Below, one piece after another: positions 42,101 to 50,628 of a stretch of 64,000 bases of DNA. Within the stretch, counting starts at the first letter, position 1. Every line of letters begins with the position of its first letter. This DNA comes from Mycobacterium sp. Root135 (GTDB taxonomy: Bacteria > Actinomycetota > Actinomycetes > Mycobacteriales > Mycobacteriaceae). The notes beneath the pieces were generated by a model. The model was not told the origin of the DNA. It searched no databases and worked only from the letters and a program-made list of their open reading frames with translations. The translations under genes and the position numbers were made by a program. The DNA lies in contig NZ_LMEZ01000005.1 in NCBI RefSeq assembly GCF_001426545.1, positions 953,333-1,017,332 on the forward strand. The letters run 5' to 3'.

Positions 42101-42940
42101 TCAACTGTCGAGAATCAGCCACCCGCCGTGGAATTCGTGCACCCCGGCGTCGACACCCGAGCCCCGCCACGCGTCGGCGATCGCATCGAGGACGTCCAAG
42201 TCGAACCGCTGGACGTGCCCGTAGCAAGCCCGCGGTACCTCCTCGAACGGCACCGCGACCACCACCCGGCGGCGGGCCAGCCGCATTGCCTCGCGGAGTA
42301 CCGCAGCCGCGGCTTCCGCGTCGAGGTGTTCGAGAAGGTGCAGCACCGTGACGGTGTCGGCCGCACCGTCCGGCAGGGGAACGCTGGCGGCGTCGCAGAC
42401 CACGGTGCGCAGGGGGCGCCGCAATCGCGGGCTGGTGCGGTCGAGTAGTTCCATCGTTGGTCTGCTCAGATCGGTCGCGGTGACGTCGAACCCGGCGGCC
42501 GCCATGCGGAGCGGAAAGAACCCGAAACAGGAACCCAGGTCGACGATTTGGCGGCCCACCACCAGGGACGCCGCGTGCTGATGGATCGGAGCGAATGCCG
42601 CGGACCCGTGCTCGAGACGGGCCAGCGAATTGCGGTAGAACCGAAGCCACGCGACGTCGGACTCGCCGTCGTCATCGGTGACGGACTGCACGACGCCGGT
42701 GAACACGGCCTCGAACTCGGACTGGCCGCGCAGCACACCGGCGTCGTCGAGTTCGGTGGCCAGCAGGACGGCGAGTTCGTCGGAGATCTCATCGGACGCC
42801 AGGTCGTGTTCGACGGAGAGCACCCCGTCGGCGCGGCTTGTGCAGAACCGCATCGTGCACAGCGTTTGGTGGGGATGCGCGACGTGTGGGCCGATGCGGC
42901 GGGTGACGCGCACCCGGGTAAGCGTCGACGCACTGGTCAT
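42101..42940 (-). CDS. mftM: Probable mycofactocin oligosaccharide methyltransferase MftM
   Basis: 279 residues from ATG 42940. Class I SAM methyltransferase: VDLGSCFGFFPLRMAAAGFD (motif I), VTATDLSRPTMELLD, VCDAASVPLPDGAADTVTVLH. The N-terminal 130 residues are a separate domain (THLT-like TLCTMRFCTSRADGVLSVEHD). In M. smegmatis MftM lies in the mno locus and methylates a glucose of the mycofactocin glycan; the position here, between mnoSR and mftA, is the main reason for the name. Divergent from mftA. Confidence 0.7.
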   Translation of the reverse strand: MTSASTLTRVRVTRRIGPHVAHPHQTLCTMRFCTSRADGVLSVEHDLASDEISDELAVLLATELDDAGVLRGQSEFEAVFTGVVQSVTDDDGESDVAWLRFYRNSLARLEHGSAAFAPIHQHAASLVVGRQIVDLGSCFGFFPLRMAAAGFDVTATDLSRPTMELLDRTSPRLRRPLRTVVCDAASVPLPDGAADTVTVLHLLEHLDAEAAAAVLREAMRLARRRVVVAVPFEEVPRACYGHVQRFDLDVLDAIADAWRGSGVDAGVHEFHGGWLILDS

Positions 42941-42950
42941 GGACTCACCT

Positions 42951-42975
42951 TTGATCGAAGAATGTTGTCGATCAA
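42951..42975. promoter_or_regulatory. Inverted repeat between mftM and mftA
   Basis: TTGATCGA-N9-TCGATCAA (42951-42958 and 42968-42975) is a perfect 8-bp inverted repeat starting 10 nt upstream of the mftM ATG in the 187-nt divergent region. It has the shape of a dimeric regulator site. The binding protein is unknown; MnoR is a candidate. Confidence 0.5.
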
Positions 42976-43127
42976 CGGTATTCGGGCGGTAGGCAGCTAC
43001 GCGCGACCCGAGGGGGTGGCATTGGTGACCCGTCCGGATGGGTAGGTGACTGCCCGTTCGGCGAGTGTCGGCGACGCGTGGGGTGCCATAGCGTGATGGT
43101 GTCCGCAATCCCGACCAGGAGGCCACG

Positions 43128-43232
43128 ATGAACCGCTCTGACGAACCCGAAAACAGCTCCGCTGCAGAGACGCTCGTCGACGAGGTCTTGGTCGAAGAAG
43201 TGTCGATCGACGGCATGTGCGGGGTCTACTGA
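43128..43232 (+). CDS. mftA: Mycofactocin precursor peptide MftA
   Basis: 34-residue peptide from ATG 43128, with AGGAGG 5 nt upstream. It ends VEEVSIDGMCGVY, the invariant MftA C-terminus; the last Val-Tyr pair is what MftC decarboxylates and crosslinks to give the redox core. The leader MNRSDEPENSSAAETLVDEV is acidic like other MftA leaders. mftB starts 2 nt later. No mftR-type regulator lies upstream. Confidence 0.95.
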   Translation: MNRSDEPENSSAAETLVDEVLVEEVSIDGMCGVY

Positions 43233-43234
43233 CC

Positions 43235-43495
43235 ATGTTCGACCTCGACGCCCGTTGGCAGCTGCACCCTCAGGTGGCATTGCGTCCCGAACCGTTCGGG
43301 GCATTGCTGTATCACTTCGGCACCAGAAAGCTGTCCTTCCTGAAGAACCTCGTGGTGGTGGACGTGGTCAAGGCAATCGGCGAGCATTCCACCGCGCGGG
43401 CGGCGCTGCAGGCGGTCGGCGTCGAGGACGTCGCGGTCTACGCGAAAGCCCTTGACACCCTGGTTAACTCGAACATGCTGGTGCGTGCCTCGTGA
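43235..43495 (+). CDS. mftB: Mycofactocin peptide chaperone MftB
   Basis: 86 residues from ATG 43235. PqqD-like RiPP recognition element that binds MftA and presents it to MftC. The MftB signature LLYHFGTRKLSFLKNLVVVDVV is split here as LLYHFGTRKLSFLKN and the following hydrophobic strand. Stop overlaps the mftC GTG by 4 nt. Confidence 0.93.
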   Translation: MFDLDARWQLHPQVALRPEPFGALLYHFGTRKLSFLKNLVVVDVVKAIGEHSTARAALQAVGVEDVAVYAKALDTLVNSNMLVRAS

Positions 43496-44664
43496 CCGCC
43501 GTGCTGCCCGGACGTCTGATCGACCAGTTCGAACTCGGTCTTGACGCTCCGATCTGCCTGACGTGGGAACTGACCTACGCGTGCAACCTGTCCTGCGTGC
43601 ACTGCCTGTCCTCTTCTGGCAAGCGCGATTCGCGCGAGCTGAGCACCCAACAGTGCAAGGACGTCATCGACGAGCTCGAACGCATGCAGGTGTTCTATGT
43701 GAACATCGGCGGCGGCGAACCGACGGTGCGGTCGGACTTCTGGGAGCTCGTGGACTACGCCACCGAGCACCACGTCGGTGTCAAGTTCTCCACCAACGGC
43801 GTCCGAATCAACCATGCGGTCGCCGAAAGGCTGGCCGCCAGTGACTACATCGACGTCCAGATCTCGCTGGACGGCGCGACCGCCGAGGTCAACGACGCGG
43901 TGCGTGGTCCCGGGTCCTTCGCCATGGCGATCCGGGCGCTGGAGAACCTGTCGGAGGCCGGATTTCGCGCCGCGAAGATCTCGGTGGTGATGACGCGGCA
44001 CAACGTCGGGCAGCTCGACGAGTTCAAGGCGTTGGCCGACGGCTACGGCGCCACTCTGCGCATCACCCGGCTGCGGCCGTCGGGCCGCGGCGCCGACGTG
44101 TGGGACGAGCTGCATCCGACGGCAGTCCAACAGCGGGAGCTCTACGACTGGCTGGTGGCGCACGGTGACGGCGTCCTCACGGGTGATTCCTTCTTTCACC
44201 TGTCGGCCTATGGGGAGGCGCTGCCCGGGTTGAACCTGTGTGGCGCCGGACGGGTGGTGTGCCTGATCGACCCCGTCGGCGACGTCTACGCCTGCCCGTT
44301 CGCGATCCACGATTCCTTCCTCGCGGGAAACATCCTGCGCGACGGTGGATTCCGCACCGTCTGGCGGGATTCCGACCTGTTCGAGGAGCTGCGGTCGCCG
44401 ACCACCGGTGGCGCGTGTGCGAAGTGTTCGTTCTTCGACACCTGCCGCGGAGGGTGCATGGCCGCCAAGTTCTTCACCGGCTTGCCGCTGGACGGCCCAG
44501 ACCCCGAATGCGTGCAGGGCTACGGGGAGACGGCGCTGGCGGCCGAACGGTCGGTACCCAAGTCGGCGGTGGACCATTCCCGGGCGATACCGCTGACCGT
44601 GATCGCGCGTCAACCCCAGCGCGTGTGCGACGAGAACCCGGTGACGACCCGAGGAGTTCGATGA
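43492..44664 (+). CDS. mftC: Radical SAM mycofactocin maturase MftC
   Basis: 390 residues from GTG 43492. The radical SAM cluster motif CNLSCVHC gives C31, C35, C38 (CX3CX2C). NIGGGEPTVRSDFWEL and KFSTNGVRIN follow in the barrel. A SPASM domain at the C-terminus has CLIDPVGDVYACPFAIHD and CAKCSFFDTCRGGCMAAKFF for auxiliary Fe-S clusters. It performs oxidative decarboxylation and carbon-carbon crosslinking on the MftA Val-Tyr end. All cysteines expected are present, so the copy looks functional. Confidence 0.95.
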   Translation: MTAVLPGRLIDQFELGLDAPICLTWELTYACNLSCVHCLSSSGKRDSRELSTQQCKDVIDELERMQVFYVNIGGGEPTVRSDFWELVDYATEHHVGVKFSTNGVRINHAVAERLAASDYIDVQISLDGATAEVNDAVRGPGSFAMAIRALENLSEAGFRAAKISVVMTRHNVGQLDEFKALADGYGATLRITRLRPSGRGADVWDELHPTAVQQRELYDWLVAHGDGVLTGDSFFHLSAYGEALPGLNLCGAGRVVCLIDPVGDVYACPFAIHDSFLAGNILRDGGFRTVWRDSDLFEELRSPTTGGACAKCSFFDTCRGGCMAAKFFTGLPLDGPDPECVQGYGETALAAERSVPKSAVDHSRAIPLTVIARQPQRVCDENPVTTRGVR

Positions 44665-45845
44665 TGGCCAAGACCGGATGGTTCGAGACGGTGGCCGAGG
44701 CGCAGCGGCGCGCGGCCAAACGCCTGCCCAAGAGTGTCTACAGCGCGCTGGTCGCGGGGTCCGAGCGCGGTATCTCCGCCGACGACAACACCGCGGCGTT
44801 CGCCGAACTGGGCTTCGCGCCGCACGTCGCCGGCCTCTCGGCCAAGCGTGACACCTCGACGACCGTTATGGGACAGGCGATCTCGCTTCCGGTGTTCATC
44901 TCGCCGACCGGCGTGCAGGCCGTCCATCCCGACGGGGAGGTGGCCGTCGCCAGGGCAGCGGCCGCCCGCGGCACCGTCATGAGCTTGTCGTCGTTCGCGA
45001 GCAAGCCGGTCGAGGACGTCACCGCCGCCAACCCGCAAACCTTCTTCCAGATGTACTGGACGGGTAGCCGGGACAAGCTGGTGGCTCGCATGGAACGAGC
45101 CCGCGCCGCGGGTGCGGTCGGTCTGATCGTCACCTCGGACTGGTCGTTCTCGAACGGGCGCGACTGGGGCAGCCCGTCCATCCCGGAGCGGATGGACCTG
45201 CGGGCCATGGTCCGGTTCGCGCCGGAGGGGATCGCTCGCCCCCGCTGGCTGCTCGACTTCGCCAAGACCGGACGGGTGCCCGACCTGACCGCACCGAACC
45301 TTTCCCAGGACGGCGGACCCGCCCCGACCTTCTTCGGGGCCTACGGCGAGTGGATGCAGACCCCGCTGCCAACGTGGGACGACATCGCGTGGCTGCGGGA
45401 GCAGTGGGGCGGACCGTTCATGCTCAAGGGCGTGATGCGGGTCGACGACGCCAGGCGTGCAGTCGATTCCGGTGTCACCGCCATCTCGGTGTCCAACCAC
45501 GGCGGCAACAATCTCGACGGAACGCCAGCGCCGATCCGCGCCTTGCCTGCGATCGTCGACGCGGTGGGCGGCGAGGTCGAGGTGGTGCTCGACGGTGGAA
45601 TTCGGCGGGGCAGCGACGTCGTCAAGGCGATGGCGCTCGGGGCGCGCGCCGTGATGTTGGGCCGGGCCTACCTCTGGGGTCTGGCGGCAGGCGGACAGAC
45701 CGGCGTGGAGAACGTCCTCGACATCATGCGTGGCGGTATCGATTCGGCGCTGCTGGGTCTTGGCCACTCGTCGGTGCACGACCTCAGCCCGGCCGACCTG
45801 ATCATCCCGAGCGGATTCCGGCGCGACCTGGGAACCGGCGACTGA
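44664..45845 (+). CDS. mftD: Mycofactocin biosynthesis FMN dehydrogenase MftD
   Basis: 393 residues from ATG 44664 (MAKTGWFETVAEAQRRAAKR), GAGGAG 7 nt upstream; ATG 44661 adds one Met. FMN-dependent alpha-hydroxy-acid dehydrogenase fold: LPVFISPTGVQAVHPDGEVA, SVSNHGGNNLDGTPAPIRAL with the catalytic His, and LDGGIRRGSDVVKAMALGAR. It oxidises the AHDP intermediate to premycofactocin. The cluster stops here: mftE (peptidase) and mftF (glycosyltransferase) are not downstream; the next gene is convergent after 3 nt. Confidence 0.94.
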   Translation: MAKTGWFETVAEAQRRAAKRLPKSVYSALVAGSERGISADDNTAAFAELGFAPHVAGLSAKRDTSTTVMGQAISLPVFISPTGVQAVHPDGEVAVARAAAARGTVMSLSSFASKPVEDVTAANPQTFFQMYWTGSRDKLVARMERARAAGAVGLIVTSDWSFSNGRDWGSPSIPERMDLRAMVRFAPEGIARPRWLLDFAKTGRVPDLTAPNLSQDGGPAPTFFGAYGEWMQTPLPTWDDIAWLREQWGGPFMLKGVMRVDDARRAVDSGVTAISVSNHGGNNLDGTPAPIRALPAIVDAVGGEVEVVLDGGIRRGSDVVKAMALGARAVMLGRAYLWGLAAGGQTGVENVLDIMRGGIDSALLGLGHSSVHDLSPADLIIPSGFRRDLGTGD

Positions 45846-45848
45846 CCG

Positions 45849-46538
45849 TCAGCCCGCCTTGTGCGCCGTCAGAAGGAACGCGGGCATCTTCGTCCGGCCC
45901 TTGTCGTCCTTGTCGTGCGGTGGCAGGTGGAACGGTGCGTCCGGCCCCGACGGCATGTTCGCGTGGATGAACGCCGGCCGGATCTCGTCGACCTCCCAGT
46001 ACTTGCCAACGGCCGCACGCAGTTCGGGCTCGTCGACCTCGTTGGGCTTCTCCTGCAACTCGGCGGGGAACGCGCCCTTGGCGAAGACCAGAACGTAGTA
46101 GACGGCGCCCGGTGCGGCCGCTCGGTACACCGACCGCTGATAGCCGTCGCGTCCCTCGACCGGCAGGGAATGGAACAACGTCGAATCGATGACGGTGCCG
46201 AAACGGCCGTCGAAGCCGGTGAACGTGGTGATGTCGTCCTGCACGAAGGTCGCGTTGGGCAGGTTGCGCTCCTGGGCGGCCTTCGTCGCGGCCGCGACGG
46301 CGGTCGGCGTCAGCTCGATGCCCACCACGGTGTAGCCCCGAGCGGCCAGCGCCAGCGACAGTTCGGCGTATCCGCTGCCCGCGTCGAGGACTTCGCCACG
46401 AACCTTTCCCGCGGCGATGAGCGCGGCCAGCTCCGGCTGCGGTTCGCCGATGTTCCACGGGGGTGCACCGCCGAATCCGCCCTCGCCGCGGTAGGCGTCG
46501 TCCCAGTCGACGACGTTGGAGTCAGAGGAGTCGGTCAC
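45849..46538 (-). CDS. SAM-dependent methyltransferase (Rv3699-like)
   Basis: 229 residues from GTG 46538 (MTDSSDSNVVDWDDAYRGEG). Class I fold: PPWNIGEPQPELAAL, motif I VLDAGSGYAELSLALAARGY, VVGIELTPTAVAAATK, DSTLFHSLPVEGRDGYQ. Resembles TehB/thiopurine-type small-molecule methyltransferases. Position next to the glutamate-cysteine-ligase-like gene matches Rv3699-Rv3698 of M. tuberculosis. Substrate unknown. Gene order resumes the M. tuberculosis arrangement here. Confidence 0.82.
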   Translation of the reverse strand: MTDSSDSNVVDWDDAYRGEGGFGGAPPWNIGEPQPELAALIAAGKVRGEVLDAGSGYAELSLALAARGYTVVGIELTPTAVAAATKAAQERNLPNATFVQDDITTFTGFDGRFGTVIDSTLFHSLPVEGRDGYQRSVYRAAAPGAVYYVLVFAKGAFPAELQEKPNEVDEPELRAAVGKYWEVDEIRPAFIHANMPSGPDAPFHLPPHDKDDKGRTKMPAFLLTAHKAG

Positions 46539-46572
46539 GAAATCCAACGTACGCCCCCGAGCCCGGTGGGGC

Positions 46573-46989
46573 TCAGCCCTTCGCGACCGACAGTGTGAGC
46601 CGATAGTCCTCGAGTGGCGTCGCGTCCTCGGGTGTCTGCGGGTAGGGCTCCAGCGAGCGCATGGTGACCGTGTAGTCGCCGACCCGGCCGGACGAAACAC
46701 CTTGGCCAGGGGCGGGATTGGTGTTGAATTCCACCGTCGTCGGCGGGGCGCCCTCGGCCTGTGCGACGACCGTCAACCGGGCCTGTCCGCTCCAGAAGCA
46801 GGCGACACTGGCTGGGCAGCGGGAATCCTCGAGCACGTCGGTGAACTGCACGCGAAGACCGTCGACCGAGGCCTCTTGCCCGCCGCCGAGCGTGAACTCC
46901 CGGTCGAGGCCGGGATCGGCGGAGGCGACCTGGCACCCTGCGGCCAAGAGGCCCGCCGCCGTCACCGCCGGTACCCACGCCGTGATCAC
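46573..46989 (-). CDS. Putative lipoprotein
   Basis: 138 residues from GTG 46989, overlapping the stop of the upstream ligase-like gene (GTGA), so translationally coupled. Lipobox LLAAGC at about residue 17. The mature part is a short beta-rich domain with CPASVACFWSGQARLTV, a pattern found in secreted proteins that carry one disulfide, and TVTMRSLEPYPQTPEDATP. No enzyme family recognised. Confidence 0.75.
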   Translation of the reverse strand: MITAWVPAVTAAGLLAAGCQVASADPGLDREFTLGGGQEASVDGLRVQFTDVLEDSRCPASVACFWSGQARLTVVAQAEGAPPTTVEFNTNPAPGQGVSSGRVGDYTVTMRSLEPYPQTPEDATPLEDYRLTLSVAKG

Positions 46990-48464
46990 GACGGCCCGTC
47001 CCAGGTGTGCACGGGCTGGTTGCCGTGCATGCGCTCGCAGTACAGGTGCAGCATCTCCGCCAGCGCCTGCGGACGGGCCAAGCCGCGGTTCTGAAGCGTC
47101 CGGACGGTGTCGACCTGCCAGGTCGCGCCGTTGCGGCCGGACTTGGCGCGGCCTTCGATGACGCCGAGATAGCGGTCCCTGACCTCCGCGGCGACACCCC
47201 ACCGCTCGAGGCCCTCGTGGGCAAGGGGGAGGAGTTCGCGGAGCACCAACTCGTCTGGTGTCACCTCGCCGAGCCCGGGCCAATACAGCCGTGCCGCCAT
47301 GCCGCTGCGCGCCGCAGAGGTGAAATTGCGTTCTGCCGCAGCGAAACTCAGCTGCGTCCAGATCGGGCGGTCGTCGTCGGACAGCGCCCGCAACGCGCCG
47401 TAGTAGAAGGCCGCGTTGGCGAGCATGTCCGCCACCGTCGGCCCGGCGGGCAGCACCCGGTTCTCGACCCGCAGGTGTGGCCGTCCGTCGACGACGTCGT
47501 ACACGGGCCGGTTCCATCGGTAGACGGTGCCGTTGTGCAGGCGCAGCTCGGGAAGCGTCGGCGTCCGGCCCGCCGCCAGCTCGGCAACCGGATCCTCGTC
47601 GGACATCTCCGGCAGCAGCGACGGGAAGTACCTGACGTTCTCCTCGAACAGGTCGAAGATCGACGTGATCCACCGCTCCCCGAACCACACTCGGGGCCGC
47701 ACGCCCTGGGTCTTGAGTTCCTCGGGTCGGGTGTCGGTGGCCTGGGCGAACAGCTCGATGCGGGTCTCGGACCACAGCTCGTGGCCGAAGAAGTAGGGGG
47801 AGTTGGCGCCAAGGGCCAGCTGTGGGGCGGCCAGCACCTGCGCGGCGTTCCAGTTCTGGGCGAATTCCGCTGGCGACACCTGAAGGTGCAATTGCATGCT
47901 GGTGCAAGCTGATTCGGGGGCGATGGACGCCGCCTGCATGGTCAGCCGCTCGGCCCCGCCGATGTCGATCATGATGTCCTCGCCGCGAGCGGTGAAGATG
48001 GAGTCGTTGAGCGCCTGGTACCGCGTCGACTCGCTCATCCAGTCCGCCGCGAGATGCTCGGGCATGAGCGTGGGCAGAATGCCGATCATCACGATGTGCG
48101 AACCGTCGGCGTTGGCCTTGGACTCCGCGGCGTTGAGGCTGGCGCGCACCTCGCCCTCGAGCTCGAGGCTAGAGCTACCCCCGAGCGGACGCGGCGGCAC
48201 GTTGAATTCGATGTTGTAGGCGCCCAACTCGGTTTGGAACGCCGGATCGGCGATTGCGGCGAGCACCTCGCGGTTGGTCATCGCGGGCTGATAAGCGGCG
48301 TCGACGAGGTTGCACTCGATTTCCATGCCGGTCAGCGGACGTTCGCACTCGAAGCTCGCCTGGGCGAGCATCGTCTCGAACACGTCCAGGCTGAGTTGGA
48401 CCTTCCGCCGGTACTGAAGCCGATGCTCGCGGCTGTACTCGGTCTGCCGGACCTCGTCACCCAT
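46986..48464 (-). CDS. Glutamate-cysteine-ligase-like protein (Rv3698 type)
   Basis: 492 residues from ATG 48464. GCS2-like ATP-grasp-related fold: LTGMEIECNLVDAAYQP, LGAYNIEFNVPPRPLGGSS, ACTSMQLHLQVSPAEFAQNW, NRVLPAGPTVADMLANAAF. It differs clearly from EgtA in the same window. Its metabolite is not known; carboxylate-amine ligase activity is inferred from fold. Linked by overlapping stop/start to a lipoprotein gene. Confidence 0.8.
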   Translation of the reverse strand: MGDEVRQTEYSREHRLQYRRKVQLSLDVFETMLAQASFECERPLTGMEIECNLVDAAYQPAMTNREVLAAIADPAFQTELGAYNIEFNVPPRPLGGSSSLELEGEVRASLNAAESKANADGSHIVMIGILPTLMPEHLAADWMSESTRYQALNDSIFTARGEDIMIDIGGAERLTMQAASIAPESACTSMQLHLQVSPAEFAQNWNAAQVLAAPQLALGANSPYFFGHELWSETRIELFAQATDTRPEELKTQGVRPRVWFGERWITSIFDLFEENVRYFPSLLPEMSDEDPVAELAAGRTPTLPELRLHNGTVYRWNRPVYDVVDGRPHLRVENRVLPAGPTVADMLANAAFYYGALRALSDDDRPIWTQLSFAAAERNFTSAARSGMAARLYWPGLGEVTPDELVLRELLPLAHEGLERWGVAAEVRDRYLGVIEGRAKSGRNGATWQVDTVRTLQNRGLARPQALAEMLHLYCERMHGNQPVHTWDGPS

Positions 48465-48473
48465 GCAACGAGC

Positions 48474-49235
48474 CTATCGACGCGAGGCCACTGCCACCTG
48501 CGGACTGAGAAGACCGCCGCGAAGTTCTAGGGTGACGGCTGGGTCGGCCGTCGCCGCGAGGGTGCGCAGCGCCGACGGGCTGTAGCTGCGCAGCGAACTG
48601 ATGACGCCGTCGTGGACGAACGGGATGAACGGCGCGAGCGGCAGCATGGTCGCCAATCGGATGAGGTGCAGCGGCGCAGGCGGTCTTGGCAGGTCGATGA
48701 TCAGCAGCTTGGCGGCGACGCGGGTGCCCTCGGCGATCACCCGGACCGCCTGAGCGGGCGGCAGGTGATGAAACGACAACGCGAACACGGCGAGGTCGAA
48801 AGAGCCGTCCGGAGCGTCGATTTCGGTGGCGTCGACGAGGCGGACCGTGGCGCGCTCGTCGGAGCCCAGCGGCCCCGCCTCGATCGCCGCGACCGAGTCT
48901 GGTTCCACGTCGGTGACCGTGACGTGCGCGGTGGGGTGCATCTCCAACAGCTTCGCCGACAGGCCGCCGTGTCCCGCACCGAGTTCGAGGATGCGGGCGT
49001 CGGGCACCTCGGCAACCTCGTCGAGGGCGATGTGGGCGAACTTCTCGTGATTGCCGAACCATTCGCCGGTCAGCTCGAGCGCCCGGACCACGCTGCGTTT
49101 CACCCCCGGGTCGACGTCTTCTCGGTCGAGGTACTCGAGCCGGTCGGTCTCCAGGAGCCGGTCCAGGCATGACGCGGTAGGGCCACCCCGTGGCATGTCG
49201 GATACGTCGACGTTCGACTGTCCCGTGCGCTCCAT
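48474..49235 (-). CDS. SAM-dependent methyltransferase
   Basis: 253 residues from ATG 49235. Motif I RILELGAGHGGLSAKLLEM, VTVTDVEPDSVAAIEAG, and FDLAVFALSFHHLPPAQAVR (methyltransferase 11/25 pattern). The C-terminal part has a hydrophobic stretch (LIRLATMLPLAPFIPFVHDG) that could contact membrane lipids. It ends 9 nt before the start of the ligase-like gene, so it likely heads a three-gene operon. Substrate unknown. Confidence 0.82.
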   Translation of the reverse strand: MERTGQSNVDVSDMPRGGPTASCLDRLLETDRLEYLDREDVDPGVKRSVVRALELTGEWFGNHEKFAHIALDEVAEVPDARILELGAGHGGLSAKLLEMHPTAHVTVTDVEPDSVAAIEAGPLGSDERATVRLVDATEIDAPDGSFDLAVFALSFHHLPPAQAVRVIAEGTRVAAKLLIIDLPRPPAPLHLIRLATMLPLAPFIPFVHDGVISSLRSYSPSALRTLAATADPAVTLELRGGLLSPQVAVASRR

Positions 49236-49251
49236 GACGGTTGGCAGCGAG

Positions 49252-49641
49252 TCAGAACTGCCCGGGGAACGGGATGAGGGGCGAGTGCCCGCCCGGAACC
49301 TGCAACATCTCTGGCATCACCGGGCGCTCGGTGGGCACCCTCGCGCCGTCGCGGTAGACGAGCGTGTCGGTGTAGGTGCCGTTGTCGTAGTTGTCGTAAT
49401 AGAAGTGACCCGAGACGATGTACTGGCACTGATCGTGCGTCGTCCCGTCTTGCGAAACGGGCCCGGTGACGAACACGCCGCCGAAGTCGGGCGCCTCGCA
49501 CGCCGCCCGCGCGTCGGGCGCCGGTGCGACGGGATCGGCGCTGGCAATCCCGCACAGAAGTAGCGGGCCGACGGCACACGCGGCGGCCAGCGCTGCGACC
49601 CAGCGGCCGCGCCCAATCGCAGAAGCGTTGATGAACGACAC
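49252..49641 (-). CDS. Small secreted protein
   Basis: 129 residues from GTG 49641 (an upstream ATG at 49674 is in frame). Signal peptide with core VAALAAACAVGPLLLCGIASA and cleavage expected before DPVAP. The mature domain has two cysteines (ARAACEAPDFGG and HDQCQYIVS), many Tyr residues (GHFYYDNYDNGTYTDTLVY) and is beta-rich. Not recognised. Confidence 0.68.
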   Translation of the reverse strand: MSFINASAIGRGRWVAALAAACAVGPLLLCGIASADPVAPAPDARAACEAPDFGGVFVTGPVSQDGTTHDQCQYIVSGHFYYDNYDNGTYTDTLVYRDGARVPTERPVMPEMLQVPGGHSPLIPFPGQF

Positions 49642-49712
49642 CTTCCGGTCTCGGTGATGACCCGACGACGTCACTGTAGCGGTGGCCCGGTGCGACGTCG
49701 TCGGGTTCGGGG

Positions 49713-50567
49713 TCAGGGGGTGAAGTCGTCAGGCAGTTCGATGTCGGCGACGGCCAGGTTCTCCTCGAGGTGCCCCACCGACGAGGTGCCGGGGATCAGC
49801 AACACGTTGGGGGCGACGGACAGGGTCCACGCCAGTGCGATCTGGGCGGGGGTGCGGCCCAAGTCGGCGGCAGCCTTCTTGACCGCCGGGTTGCCGAGCA
49901 CGGGGTTCTCGTCGTTGAACGCCGAGCCCAGGGGGAAGAACGGGACGAACGAGATGCCGCGTTCGGTGCACAGGTCGAGGACGGCTTGCGACGTGCGGTC
50001 GACCAGGTTGTAGGCGTTCTGCACGGTGACGATCTCGGTCCGGTCGAGCGCGCGACGCAGATCGTCCTCGTTCACGCTGGACAGGCCGATGCCGCCGATC
50101 AGGCCCTCGTCGCGGGCGGCGATCATCGCGGTCAGCTGCCGGTCGAACAGCTCGTGGTCGACGACGCCGGGAGTGTTCGGGTCCCCGGAGTGGATGCGCA
50201 GGTTGACCGCGGCCAGCTGGTCGACGCCGAGCTCGCGGAGGTTGAGTTCGATGTCGGCGCGAAGGTCCTCGGGTTCCGATGCGGGGATCCAGTTGCCCTC
50301 GCCGTCGCGGCGGGCGCCGACCTTGCTGACCAATGCCAGTTGGTCTGAGTAGGGGTGCAATGCCTCGCGGATCAGCTGGTTCGCCACGTCCGGGCCGTAG
50401 AACTGCGCGGTGTCGACGTGGTTGACGCCGAGCTCAACGGCGCGCCGGAGCACGGCGATCGCCTGATCGTGGTCACGCGGTGGCCCGAATACGCCGGGCC
50501 CGGGCAGTTGCATCGCTCCGAAGCCGACTCGGTTGACGGTGAAGCTGCCGAGCTGAAATGTCGTCAT
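49713..50567 (-). CDS. Aldo/keto reductase
   Basis: 284 residues from ATG 50567 (MTTFQLGSFTVNRVGFGAMQ). TIM barrel NADPH oxidoreductase: VNHVDTAQFYGPDVANQLIR contains catalytic Asp and Tyr, LALVSKVGARRD the Lys, and IPGTSSVGHLEENL the cofactor phosphate loop. The usual catalytic His position reads AAVNLRIHSG, so it may be altered (Asn-Leu-Arg in place of the expected His region). Substrate unknown. It lies 61 nt after a PadR gene on the same strand. Confidence 0.88.
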   Translation of the reverse strand: MTTFQLGSFTVNRVGFGAMQLPGPGVFGPPRDHDQAIAVLRRAVELGVNHVDTAQFYGPDVANQLIREALHPYSDQLALVSKVGARRDGEGNWIPASEPEDLRADIELNLRELGVDQLAAVNLRIHSGDPNTPGVVDHELFDRQLTAMIAARDEGLIGGIGLSSVNEDDLRRALDRTEIVTVQNAYNLVDRTSQAVLDLCTERGISFVPFFPLGSAFNDENPVLGNPAVKKAAADLGRTPAQIALAWTLSVAPNVLLIPGTSSVGHLEENLAVADIELPDDFTP

Positions 50568-50628
50568 GTCCCCATCCAACAGCGAAGGGGGCGCATTCAG
50601 TCCGAATACGCCCCCTCAAAATCGCGTG

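Noticed and set aside
45846..49235. Possible mftE or mftF downstream of mftD
   Set aside because: The next genes are on the opposite strand and encode methyltransferases and a ligase-like protein; no creatininase or glycosyltransferase motif was seen.
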